Source: Gammaproteobacteria bacterium (GTDB lineage: Bacteria > Pseudomonadota > Gammaproteobacteria > Steroidobacterales > Steroidobacteraceae). From it: a stretch of DNA of 38,582 bases. Shown piece by piece: positions 17,411 through 25,570 of the stretch (the first letter of the stretch is position 1; each line of letters opens with the position of its first letter). Location: the NCBI GenBank assembly GCA_010027845.1, contig RGUL01000016.1, positions 1-38,582 on the forward strand, read 5' to 3'. The position numbers and the translations under genes were made by a program. The notes below the pieces were generated by a model that saw nothing but the letters and a program-made list of their open reading frames with translations, did not search any database and had not been told where the DNA came from.

Positions 17411-17451
17411 TTGGACGCTGCCGGACCCCAACTGTTATAGTTATATATAAC
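17411..17451 (+). promoter_or_regulatory. Candidate tolC promoter with a 12-bp palindrome
   Basis: TTGGAC (17411-17416) is followed by an 18-bp spacer and TTATAG (17435-17440), or a 19-bp spacer and TATAGT. A perfect 12-bp palindrome, GTTATATATAAC (17440-17451), overlaps the predicted start of transcription and could be an operator or simply AT-rich promoter DNA. GAGG at 17461-17464 lies 6 nt before the ATG at 17471. Confidence 0.4.
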
Positions 17452-17470
17452 ACCTGACTCGAGGTTCCCC

Positions 17471-18824
17471 ATGAAGCGCGCGCTCGTGCTGTCGCTCGGT
17501 TGTCTTCTGAGCCAACGATCCGCAGATCCGCGAGGCCGACGCGAATCGTCGCGCGGCGCGCGAGGCGAAGCCGCAGGCTTGGGCGGCCGTGCTGCCGCAG
17601 ATCACCGGCTCCGCCGCCCGCACCCGCACCGATCAGACCTCGGTCGGACAGACCGCGCAAGAACTCGAGCAACCGACCGGCTCCGGCAACCGCGTCGTCC
17701 TCAACTTCATCTCCTCGAACGAAACCAAGCCGAAGGCCGATCGTTGGAGTCTCGACCTGCGGCAGTCGGTGTTTTCGTGGGCGAACTGGGTCGCGCTGTT
17801 CAAAGCCGACCGCCAGATTGCGCAAGCCGAGGCCGACTATCAATCGTCCGAACAACAATTGATCACGCGCGTGGCCGACGCCTACTTCAACGTGCTCGCC
17901 GCCAAAGATAACGTCGACTCGCAAAGTTCGGCCTTCGCGGCAATCTCCCGCCAACTCGAACAAGCCGAAAAGCGTTTCGAGGTCGGTTTGATCGCCATCA
18001 CCGACGTACAAGAAGCGAAAGCGGCACGCGACAGCTCGGCCGCTGCGGTAATCGTCGCCAAGCGCACCCTCGCGACCGCCGAAGAGGCCTTACGGGAAAT
18101 CACCGGCGACAGCTACCAAGCACTCGCCAAACCCGGCGATTCTTTGCCGTTGCGCGCACCAGAGCCCGCCGACGAAAACAAATGGATTGAGCAAGCGATG
18201 GAACAAAACCTCGCGCTGATCTCGAGCCGACTCGCAGCCGACATCGCACGCGACAATTTGCGCGCTTCGTTCGGCGGTCATCTGCCGACGGTCGATCTGA
18301 CTGCGACCAAGAGCAATAACGATCAGAAGGGACCGATCTACTTTTCCAGCGGAAATGTCGGTAAATCCGCGAGCAACGTCGACACCAAAGTGTACGCCCT
18401 GCAAGTCACGATGCCGATCTTCAGCGGTGGCGCAGCGCAGTCGCGCGTGCGGCAAAGCGAATATCAATGGCAGGCGGCGCGGGAGCGACTCACGCGCACG
18501 ACTCGTCAGACCGAGCGAGCGGCACGTGACGCCTATCTCGGCGTGATGAGCGACATGTCGCGCGTCAAGGCACTCGCGCAGGCACTCGAATCGAGCCGTA
18601 CCGCGCTCAAGGCTACCGAAGCCGGTTACGAGGTCGGCACTCGCACGGCCGTCGAAGTGCTCGACTCACGGCGCACGCTCGCGCAAGCGGAAACCAACTA
18701 TTCCCGCAGCCGCTACGACTATATTTTGAGCGTGCTCAAGTTGCGCCTCGCCTCGGGCGTGCTCGATCGCAAGTTGCTCGAAGAAGTGAACGGCTGGCTC
18801 ACCGAGTCGGCGAAGTTGCGCTGA
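17471..18824 (+). CDS. tolC: TolC family outer membrane efflux channel, 5' end frame-disrupted
   Basis: The body of the gene, 17514-18824 (436 codons), encodes a TolC-type trimeric outer membrane channel. It contains two repeated helical units (for example LITRVADAYFNVLAAKDNV and, later, EAGYEVGTRTAVEVLDSRRT) and YALQVTMPIFSGG. The ATG at 17471 has GAGG 6 nt upstream and starts a signal-peptide-like MKRALVLSLGCLL, but in a different frame. The mature reading NDPQIREAD starts at 17514 in the +1 frame, and a TGA at 17508-17510 closes that frame upstream. About 20 codons usually found between signal peptide and NDPQ are absent. As written, no exported full-length protein can be made; the first internal start in the correct frame is GTG at 17589. 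The cause is either a real mutation or an assembly error. Confidence 0.85.
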
Positions 18825-20082
18825 GCAACGGGCCGAGCAGCGCGATCAGCCGCTCGAGCGTGCCGCGGTTTCGATCCACCACTGCGATGCCTTTCGCGCC
18901 GCGGCGCGCGCGCTCGTCGGGGTCGTGAGCCAAGGTGAGCAGCGCGCGCTGCAAAGTTTCACCGTCGTCGACACACGCGACCGCACCTTCGGCAACCAGC
19001 GCCGCTGCGATGTCCTCCGCATTGAACACGTGCGGCCCGGTCAAGGTTGCGATACCGAGCGCCGCCGGCTCGAGCAGATTGTGACCACCGATGGGTACTA
19101 GGCTGCCACCCACGAACGCGACGTCGGCTGCGGCGTAATAGAGCGACAACTCGCCGAGCGTATCGAGCAGTAACACATCGGTCGCAGCGTCGGCGTATTC
19201 GCCGGCCGAACGACGCGCGATACGCAGCCCCTGCGCGCGCAAACGCTGCGCGACGGTGTCGAAGCGCGGTGGATGGCGCGGCGCGAGCACCAACAACGCG
19301 TCGACGCCCGCCGCGCGCAACAAGGCGTGGGCCCGCAGCACTTGCTGCTCCTCGCCATCGTGCGTGCTACCCGCCACCCAAACGAAGCGCTGCGTCGCCG
19401 CATGCTGCGCGCGCAACGCCGCACCGCGCTCGCGATGATCAGCCGCGACGTGCAAATCGAATTTGACGTTACCGATCACGTGCGTGCGCGCCGGGTTGGC
19501 ACCGATCGAACGGAAGCGCTCGGCATCGGCAGCGCTTTGCGCCGCGATCACGATGCCGTTGGCGAGCGTCTTGCGGAACAAGCTGGCGAGTAATCGATAG
19601 CGACCGACCGAGCGCGGCGAGATACGCGCGCTCGCGAGCACTAGGGGCACCCCGCGCCGACCGCATTCGTCGTAAAGATTCGGCCAAAGTTCGGTTTCGA
19701 GGATCACCGCGAGCCGCGGTTGCACGCGGTCGAAAAAGCGTCGCACGCTGCCGGTGAGATCGTAGGGCACGAAACGAACGTCGACGTCGCCGGCGAACAA
19801 CGCGCGCGCACGCGCCGCGCCGGTCGGCGTCACGGTGGTCAACGTCAGCGGTATTTCGGGATACCGACGGCGTAATTCTTTGACGAGCTCGGATGCAGCC
19901 TGCACCTCACCCACCGACACCGCATGCACCCAAATCGACGGGGCCGCGCTACGCGCACCGAAACCGAAACGTTGTGCGAAGTTCGCGCGATAGCTGTTAT
20001 CGCGCAGGCTGCGAATCGCGAGCGTCACACAGGCGACCGGCACCAACAAAAGTACGACGATTTGGTAGAGCAGACGGATCAT
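18799..20082 (-). CDS. waaA: 3-deoxy-D-manno-octulosonic acid (Kdo) transferase
   Basis: A 427-residue inner-membrane-associated glycosyltransferase that adds Kdo from CMP-Kdo to lipid A precursors. It has an N-terminal membrane anchor (about residues 4-22) and the family block IWVHAVSVGEVQAA with the catalytic glutamate. LETELWPNL and VGGSLVPIGGHNLLEPAALG are the classic WaaA motifs. The ATG at 20082 (MIRLLYQ) is chosen over an upstream in-frame start that would lie well inside kdkA; the kdkA stop and this ATG overlap by 4 bp. The 3' end overlaps convergent tolC by 26 bp. Whether it adds one Kdo or two is not visible; the adjacent Kdo kinase suggests mono-Kdo lipid A. Confidence 0.94.
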   Translation of the reverse strand: MIRLLYQIVVLLLVPVACVTLAIRSLRDNSYRANFAQRFGFGARSAAPSIWVHAVSVGEVQAASELVKELRRRYPEIPLTLTTVTPTGAARARALFAGDVDVRFVPYDLTGSVRRFFDRVQPRLAVILETELWPNLYDECGRRGVPLVLASARISPRSVGRYRLLASLFRKTLANGIVIAAQSAADAERFRSIGANPARTHVIGNVKFDLHVAADHRERGAALRAQHAATQRFVWVAGSTHDGEEQQVLRAHALLRAAGVDALLVLAPRHPPRFDTVAQRLRAQGLRIARRSAGEYADAATDVLLLDTLGELSLYYAAADVAFVGGSLVPIGGHNLLEPAALGIATLTGPHVFNAEDIAAALVAEGAVACVDDGETLQRALLTLAHDPDERARRGAKGIAVVDRNRGTLERLIALLGPLLSATSPTR

Positions 20083-20834
20083 GCTGGTCTTGGTGTCGCG
20101 TCGCGATAGCCGGCGAGCAAGGCCGCCCACAGCGTTTCGTTGAAGCGCGGCGTCGACAAAGCGTCGCAGATCTTCAAGATCGAGCGCCGCAGGCGCACCA
20201 AATTGGCATCACACCACAGGCCGCGCGCCTGCACCGCACCGCGATCGAAGTCGATCAAATACACGGTGCCTTCCGCGTCGAACAAGACGTTGTGCGCGTT
20301 GAGATCGGCATGTCTGACGCCTGCGGCATGGAACTGCGCGATCGTGCGACCGACGGCGAGCCAATCACGCACTTCGAGGTCGCCGGCGACGAGTCGCATC
20401 GCGAGCGTCCGCGCCGAATCGATACGTCGCGTGACGAGATCACCGCGACCGATCAAACCGTTACGGACGAGGCGCACCGCAACCGGTGGCGCCACCGGCA
20501 GACCGAGACGCCAAAGAAAGTGTGTGAGCAAAAATTCGCGTACCGGTCGAGCGGCATGTTCGCCGAGACAAAGATATCGATCGCCGAGCAAACGCGCGAC
20601 TAGACCGCCGCGACGACAATGGCGCAGAGCGTACTCGCCACCGTCGACGCGAAAGAATAGCGTGGCGCCGCGGCCGCGCGCGGCACCGCTGACGGCGCCT
20701 TGCTTCTGCCAATGCCGCGGCTCGAACCAAGCGGGCGTCAAATTGCCGGCGAGGAACGGGTCATATAGCATCACGGCCGACCCGTTTTCGACCCGCAACA
20801 CCCCGGGCGCGGGCTTCCGCCAGTCGCTACGCAT
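20079..20834 (-). CDS. kdkA: 3-deoxy-D-manno-octulosonic acid kinase
   Basis: A 251-residue kinase that phosphorylates the 4-position of Kdo in lipopolysaccharide. It has a protein-kinase-like fold: the catalytic loop is HADLNAHN (H175, D177, N182) and the metal-binding motif is IDFDRG (D195, D197), both typical of KdkA/InaA-like LPS kinases. The ATG at 20834 is chosen because GAGGG lies 6 nt upstream; an in-frame ATG at 20861 would overlap the divergent heptosyltransferase start. It is followed by waaA with a 4-bp overlap. The KdkA-WaaA pairing is established for organisms with a single phosphorylated Kdo, such as Haemophilus. Confidence 0.9.
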   Translation of the reverse strand: MRSDWRKPAPGVLRVENGSAVMLYDPFLAGNLTPAWFEPRHWQKQGAVSGAARGRGATLFFRVDGGEYALRHCRRGGLVARLLGDRYLCLGEHAARPVREFLLTHFLWRLGLPVAPPVAVRLVRNGLIGRGDLVTRRIDSARTLAMRLVAGDLEVRDWLAVGRTIAQFHAAGVRHADLNAHNVLFDAEGTVYLIDFDRGAVQARGLWCDANLVRLRRSILKICDALSTPRFNETLWAALLAGYRDATPRPA

Positions 20835-20859
20835 CGTCGCCCTCACGCCGGACCGCCCC

Positions 20860-21921
20860 ATGTTGCCGAAGACGCCACCCGATCACGTTTGCCTGCTGCG
20901 GCTCTCGGCGATCGGCGACACCTGCCACGTCGTGCCGTTGTTGCGCACCCTGCAAAACGCGTGGCCCGACACCAAATTCACTTGGGTCATCGGTCACGTC
21001 GAAGCGCGCCTGATGAGCCTCGTGCCCGGCGTCGAGTTTATCACCGTCGACAAACGCGCCGGTCTCGGGGGCCTGATCGCGCTGCGCCGTCGGCTCGCGG
21101 GCCGACGCTTCGACCTACTGTTGCATCTACAAAGCTCGCTACGCGCTAGCATGGTCGCGAGCGTGATTCCCGCGCGTATCAAACTCGGCTTCGATCGGCC
21201 GCGCTCGCGCGAGCTGCAATGGCTGTTCACCAACGCGCGCATCGCCACCGGTGGTCGCGAGCACGTGCTCGACGGTTTCCGTGGCTTCGCGCGTGCGCTC
21301 GGCGTCGAGGATTTCCGCTTGCAGTGGGATCTGCCCTTACCCGCCGCCGCGCTCGACTACGCCGCGCAACTGATTCCCGAAACACCGGGCAGCTCGCCGG
21401 GAACGCTGGTGATCAGCGCCTGCTCGAGCCACGCACGCCGTAACTGGCTACCCGAGCGCTACGCCGCGGTCGCGGCACACGCCGTGCGCGCACACAGCAT
21501 GCGGGTCATTTTGGCCGGTGGTCCGGCGCGCATCGAGCGTGACATGGCTGATGCGATCGCGCGCCACGCCGGTGTGCCGCTCGTCGATCAAGTCGGCAAA
21601 GACACGCTACCGCAATTATTGGCCCTACTCGCGCGGGCACGCGCACTGCTCGCACCGGACACGGGCCCGGTGCACATGGCGACGATGGTCGGCACACCGG
21701 TGATCGGACTTTATGCGGCGACCAACCCCGCACGCAGCGGACCTTATCTTTCGCGCGCGTGGTGCATCGATGCCTATCCGCGCGCTGCCGCGCACTACGC
21801 CGACTCGACGCCGGAGCGTTTACCCTGGACGACTAAACTCGAACGGCCCGAGGTCATGTCGCTCATCGAAACGTCCGAGGTGTGCGCGAAACTCGATGCC
21901 TTGCAAAGCGCCACTTGTTAG
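20860..21921 (+). CDS. GT9 family lipopolysaccharide heptosyltransferase
   Basis: A 353-residue glycosyltransferase of family 9 (WaaC/WaaF/WaaQ group), which adds heptose to the LPS inner core from ADP-heptose at the cytoplasmic face of the inner membrane. The N-terminal VCLLRLSAIGDTCHVVPLLR is the family signature. The C-terminal nucleotide-sugar site carries APDTGPVHMATMVGTP and GLYAATNPARSGPY. Which heptose it transfers is uncertain; proximity to waaA and kdkA suits the first heptosyltransferase (WaaC) but is not proof. The ATG at 20860 has no strong ribosome-binding site and lies 25 bp from the divergent kdkA start. The DUF6165 gene follows after 1 bp. Confidence 0.9.
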   Translation: MLPKTPPDHVCLLRLSAIGDTCHVVPLLRTLQNAWPDTKFTWVIGHVEARLMSLVPGVEFITVDKRAGLGGLIALRRRLAGRRFDLLLHLQSSLRASMVASVIPARIKLGFDRPRSRELQWLFTNARIATGGREHVLDGFRGFARALGVEDFRLQWDLPLPAAALDYAAQLIPETPGSSPGTLVISACSSHARRNWLPERYAAVAAHAVRAHSMRVILAGGPARIERDMADAIARHAGVPLVDQVGKDTLPQLLALLARARALLAPDTGPVHMATMVGTPVIGLYAATNPARSGPYLSRAWCIDAYPRAAAHYADSTPERLPWTTKLERPEVMSLIETSEVCAKLDALQSATC

Positions 21922-21922
21922 C

Positions 21923-22330
21923 ATGCCGACCATGAAAGACATTCTTGTACCGATCTCCCCGGGCGAACTGCTCGACAAAATCACCATCCTGCGCATCAAA
22001 GCCGCGCGCATGACCGATCCGGTCAAAGTCGCGAACGTGCGCTTGGAACTCGATCTGCTCGAGAAAACCTGGCGCGACAGCGGTGCGGCGATACCCGAAC
22101 TGGCCGCCGACGAAGCAGAACTGCAACGTGTCAACGAATCTTTGTGGGTGATCGAGGACGACATCCGCGACAAAGAACGCGCCCGAGAATTCGACGCCCG
22201 CTTCGTCGAACTCGCGCGCGCCGTCTACGTCACGAACGACGAACGCGCAGCGATAAAGAAACGCATCAATGTCGCGCTCGGCTCACGCATCGTCGAAGAA
22301 AAATCGTACCAGTCGTATAAGCCAGCCTGA
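21923..22330 (+). CDS. DUF6165 family protein
   Basis: A 135-residue soluble, charged protein. The N-terminal ILVPISPGELLDKITILRIK and the following ANVRLELDLLEKTW match the conserved start of a small uncharacterised family that I know as DUF6165, often found near LPS or glycan genes. The rest is predicted helical and probably coiled-coil (residues 45-130). It starts at an ATG 1 bp after the heptosyltransferase stop (a second ATG at 21932 is possible), so it is co-transcribed and probably coupled with it. Its role is unknown; context suggests glycan synthesis or its regulation. Confidence 0.75.
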   Translation: MPTMKDILVPISPGELLDKITILRIKAARMTDPVKVANVRLELDLLEKTWRDSGAAIPELAADEAELQRVNESLWVIEDDIRDKERAREFDARFVELARAVYVTNDERAAIKKRINVALGSRIVEEKSYQSYKPA

Positions 22331-22350
22331 CGCCGGCGCCGCCGCCCGCC

Positions 22351-22542
22351 TCAGCGCTGCAGACGAAACTCGGCACTACAGTAGGGGCATTTCGCCCAGC
22401 CGGTTTTTTCGACCGGCAAATACACGCGCGGGTGCGAATTCCACAATTGCATTTGTGGCATCGGACACGACAGCGGCAAATCTTCGCTCGTGACCACGTA
22501 TTCGTTTTGCGCGTTCGGCTGGATGAGCGGGGCGGATTTCAT
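22351..22542 (-). CDS. Small CHCC-type zinc-finger domain protein
   Basis: A 63-residue protein with the zf-CHCC pattern: a cysteine in LSCPMP, then SHPRVYLPV, then WAKCPYCSAEF. The three cysteines and the histidine are the zinc ligands, and the HPRVYLPV-x-KTG core is the one shared with mitochondrial complex I subunit NDUFS6. Bacterial members are common next to branched-chain aminotransferase, glnE or LPS genes, and their function is unclear. The ATG at 22542 is 8 bp downstream of the glnE stop, so it is the second gene of that operon. A TATAAT overlaps the glnE stop just before it, but no -35 is present. Confidence 0.88.
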   Translation of the reverse strand: MKSAPLIQPNAQNEYVVTSEDLPLSCPMPQMQLWNSHPRVYLPVEKTGWAKCPYCSAEFRLQR

Positions 22543-22550
22543 GCGCGTGA

Positions 22551-25397
22551 TTATACCGCGTCGCCGAATGCCGCATCCCAAAGCGCCGTCACGCGCGCGC
22601 GCTCGGCGGCAAATTCCGACTGATCGAGTACGGTCGGTTCGTCGCGCAAGGAGCGTCGGTGGCCCCGAGCGCGATAGCGGCGATAGGCATCGACCAATAC
22701 GTCGACGGTCGCTTGCGGCACGAGGTCGCCCGAAGCCAAAGTCTCGAGTTGGCGGATGGTGTCCGAATACAACGCGACGGCCGGATACCGCTCGGCGTGC
22801 CGCAACGCCCAATATTGGGCGAGAAATTCGATGTCAGCGATACCGCCGCGGTCTTGTTTGAGGTCGAACAGTCCGGGCTGCGCGCGCGACAGCTCACGTC
22901 GCATACGTTCGCGCATGTCGCGCACCTCGGTGCGCAGCGTGTCGCGTCGCACGTACCGCTCGAGCGTATGCATACGCAGCGCCTCGAAACGCGCGCGTAA
23001 TTCGGGGGCGCCCGCGACGGCGCGCGCATGCAGCAGGGCTTGATGCTCCCACGTCCACGCCTCCTCGCGTTGGTAGGACCCGAAGGCGTCGATCTGCGTG
23101 ATCAACATGCCGCCCTTGCCGCTCGGCCGTAGCCGCACGTCGACTTCATAGAGTCGACCTGCCGCCGAATGCACGGTGAGGATATGCACGATACGTTGTG
23201 CGAGCCGCACGAAAAATATTTGATTGTCGATCGGTCGCTCGCCGGAGGTCTCTTGACCGTCGCCCGCCGAGTCGTGCAAAAAAACCAAATCGAGATCGGA
23301 ACCGTAGCCGAGTTCGATACCGCCGAGCTTGCCGTAACCGATCGCGCAGATGCGCACCTCGCGCGGTAGCCCATCGGTCTCGCGGCAATGTGGTGTGCCA
23401 AATTGCGCGGTCATCTGTCGCCATGCTTGGCGCATCGCCTGTTCGACGACGAGTTCGGCGATGTCGGTCAAGCGGTCCGACACGCGCATCAACGGCAACT
23501 GACCGGAGAGATCGCAGATCGCGACGCGAAACATCGCTGCTCGCTTGAATTGCGCGAGCGCCTCGACGGCCCGCTCCGGATCAGCGACGTCGACCCGTGC
23601 GAGTCGATCGTCGAGATCCGCCGTCAATTCGCGACGCGTCGGCGGTGCCGCGAGCGTGCGCTCGTCGAGCAGTTCGTCGAGCAACAACGGATGCGCGGCC
23701 AGCTGCGCGACCAAAAAGTCGCCGCCACGGCACACGGCGACGAAACGCTGTAATGCCGCCGGATTTTCGTACAGCAAGGCGAAATACGCCGAGCGCGGGC
23801 CGATGGCCTCGAGCACACGCAACATACGACGCACCATCACCAGTGCGTCATCTTCAAGTCCGAGAGCGGCGAGCAGCTGCGGCAGCAACTTTTGCAGACG
23901 GCGCAAAGATTGCGCATCGAGTCGGCGCACGAGCGCACTGCTGCGAAAATCGAGCAACAACTGTGCGAGCTCGCGATTACCGCCGACCTCGACTGCGTTC
24001 AAACCCGCCGCCGACAACGACGTGGCGAGTGCCTCGCGATCGAGTGATTCGTCCCACACGCAAGCGAAGCCGATCGCGCTCGAATCCGTCTGACCGGCAG
24101 TCGCCGGCGCGCCCTCGCCGCGTTCGTCGACCGGCGAGAACACCAAAGCCTGGAATTCACGTTGCACGCGCTGCAGATGCCGCTCGGTGGTGTGCATCAA
24201 TGCATCCCAACCTCGTTCGCCCATCGCACGCGCGAGCCGCGCCCGTGCGTGCGGATCCTCGGGCAAGGTATGCGTCTGTTCGTCGCGCAGCATCTGCAAG
24301 CGATTCTCGAGCGTGCGCAAGAATCGATAGGAGTCGCCGAGCGCTTCGACCACCTGCGGAGTCAACAGCCGACCGCGACCGAGTAACGGTAAGACCTCGA
24401 GCAGCCGCGGATTCTGCAACCGTCGGTCCTGGCCACCGCGAATCAATTGCAGTGCCTGCACGACGAATTCGATCTCTCGAATGCCACCGCGACCCAGTTT
24501 CACGTGGCCGACGAGATCGCGCCGCGCCACCTGTTTTTCGATCAACGCCTTCATCTCGCGCAAACTTTCGAACACACCGAAGTCGAGATAGCGCCGATAC
24601 ACGAATGGCCGGACGGCCTCGTCGTAAAGCGCAGCGTAAGCCTCGGCACCAGTGATGGCGCGCGCCTTCACCCACGCATAACGCTCCCAATCGCGGCCGT
24701 GCTGCAGCAGATAATCTTCGAACGCCGAGAAGCCGCAGGCGAGCGGACCGGAATCACCGAACGGTCGCAAACGCATGTCGACGCGAAACACGAAGCCGTC
24801 GACCGTCGGGGCCGACAATAAACGCAACAAAGCTTGGCCGTAGCGCACGAAGTATTCATCGTGGCTGATCGGTGCGGCATGCACCGTCTCGCCATAGCCC
24901 GGGAATAAAAACACGAGATCGATGTCGGAGGAAAAATTGAGTTCACCGCCGCCGAGCTTGCCCATGCCGACGACCACCAGCGGCATCGGCGTGCCGTCCG
25001 CGTACTCGGGCATGCCGTAACGCGCGGCGAGCGCGTGCTCGGTGTGCCGACAGGCATAGCGAATCGCATCGTCGGCGAACGCCGAAAGATCGGCGAGCGT
25101 CTCCTCGACTGTTGCGTGTCCGGCGAGATCACGCCAAGCGATGCGCACCATCTCGCGACGCCGCCAGCGACGCAACCAAGCTTGCCAAACCGATTCCGGC
25201 TCTTGCACGTCCGGCATGGATTGCGCGGGCCAACACGCCCGACCGCCGTCGCTGCGCAAGTTTTTGAGTGCTGCGCCGTCGGCGAGGTCTTGCCATAGCG
25301 TTGCATCGCGGGCGAACGATTCGCCGACGAACTCGCTGCAAGCGCACACGTGCGCCGCTTCTGCCGCCCACTCCGGCGGAAAATCCTCGACCTGCAT
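22551..25397 (-). CDS. glnE: Bifunctional glutamine synthetase adenylyltransferase/adenylyl-removing enzyme
   Basis: A 948-residue nitrogen-regulation enzyme that adds AMP to glutamine synthetase and removes it, under control of PII and glutamine. Two nucleotidyltransferase domains are visible. The N-terminal deadenylylating domain has GKLGGGELNFSSDIDLVF (about residues 145-165); the C-terminal adenylylating domain has YGKLGGIELGYGSDLDLVF (about 686-705). Both keep the G-S-x-D-x-D-type acidic pairs. Linker motifs LGRGGIREIEFVVQ and DRGGIADIEFLAQYWAL also fit. The ATG at 25397 gives a normal full length; an in-frame upstream extension is antisense shadow of the amidase. GCGGGG upstream is a modest ribosome-binding site. 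Confidence 0.95.
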   Translation of the reverse strand: MQVEDFPPEWAAEAAHVCACSEFVGESFARDATLWQDLADGAALKNLRSDGGRACWPAQSMPDVQEPESVWQAWLRRWRRREMVRIAWRDLAGHATVEETLADLSAFADDAIRYACRHTEHALAARYGMPEYADGTPMPLVVVGMGKLGGGELNFSSDIDLVFLFPGYGETVHAAPISHDEYFVRYGQALLRLLSAPTVDGFVFRVDMRLRPFGDSGPLACGFSAFEDYLLQHGRDWERYAWVKARAITGAEAYAALYDEAVRPFVYRRYLDFGVFESLREMKALIEKQVARRDLVGHVKLGRGGIREIEFVVQALQLIRGGQDRRLQNPRLLEVLPLLGRGRLLTPQVVEALGDSYRFLRTLENRLQMLRDEQTHTLPEDPHARARLARAMGERGWDALMHTTERHLQRVQREFQALVFSPVDERGEGAPATAGQTDSSAIGFACVWDESLDREALATSLSAAGLNAVEVGGNRELAQLLLDFRSSALVRRLDAQSLRRLQKLLPQLLAALGLEDDALVMVRRMLRVLEAIGPRSAYFALLYENPAALQRFVAVCRGGDFLVAQLAAHPLLLDELLDERTLAAPPTRRELTADLDDRLARVDVADPERAVEALAQFKRAAMFRVAICDLSGQLPLMRVSDRLTDIAELVVEQAMRQAWRQMTAQFGTPHCRETDGLPREVRICAIGYGKLGGIELGYGSDLDLVFLHDSAGDGQETSGERPIDNQIFFVRLAQRIVHILTVHSAAGRLYEVDVRLRPSGKGGMLITQIDAFGSYQREEAWTWEHQALLHARAVAGAPELRARFEALRMHTLERYVRRDTLRTEVRDMRERMRRELSRAQPGLFDLKQDRGGIADIEFLAQYWALRHAERYPAVALYSDTIRQLETLASGDLVPQATVDVLVDAYRRYRARGHRRSLRDEPTVLDQSEFAAERARVTALWDAAFGDAV

Positions 25398-25439
25398 GAC
25401 GCCCCGCAGACTGCCACACGCCCCGCAGCATGGCGAGTC

Positions 25440-25469
25440 AAAAAAAGAGCCCCGCACGACGGCGGGGCT
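25440..25469 (-). terminator. Rho-independent terminator after the amidase gene
   Basis: On the minus strand AGCCCCGC, a 6-nt loop and GCGGGGCT form a perfect 8-bp stem (25469-25462 with 25455-25448), followed after two bases by seven Ts (25446-25440). It ends the amidase transcript, lies about 100 bp after its stop, and separates it from glnE, whose ATG is 43 bp further on. Confidence 0.9.
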
Positions 25470-25570
25470 GCAGTTGTGCACCGACCTCAGGAGGGGGGAG
25501 TGGTCGACGCACGGCGCCAGACTACGAGCTGCCCCGCGCCCGGTCTGTACGCATTCGTACGGAGGATCGT

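Noticed and set aside
17504..17513. Programmed +1 frameshifting to rescue tolC
   Set aside because: There is no stop codon in the starting frame at the slip site and no prfB-like CUUUGA signal. Frameshifting would also not restore the roughly 20 missing codons.
22550..22555. Perfect TATAAT on the minus strand just before the zinc-finger gene
   Set aside because: No -35 lies at suitable spacing and it overlaps the glnE stop codon (TAA). The gene is 8 bp behind glnE and is better explained as part of that operon.
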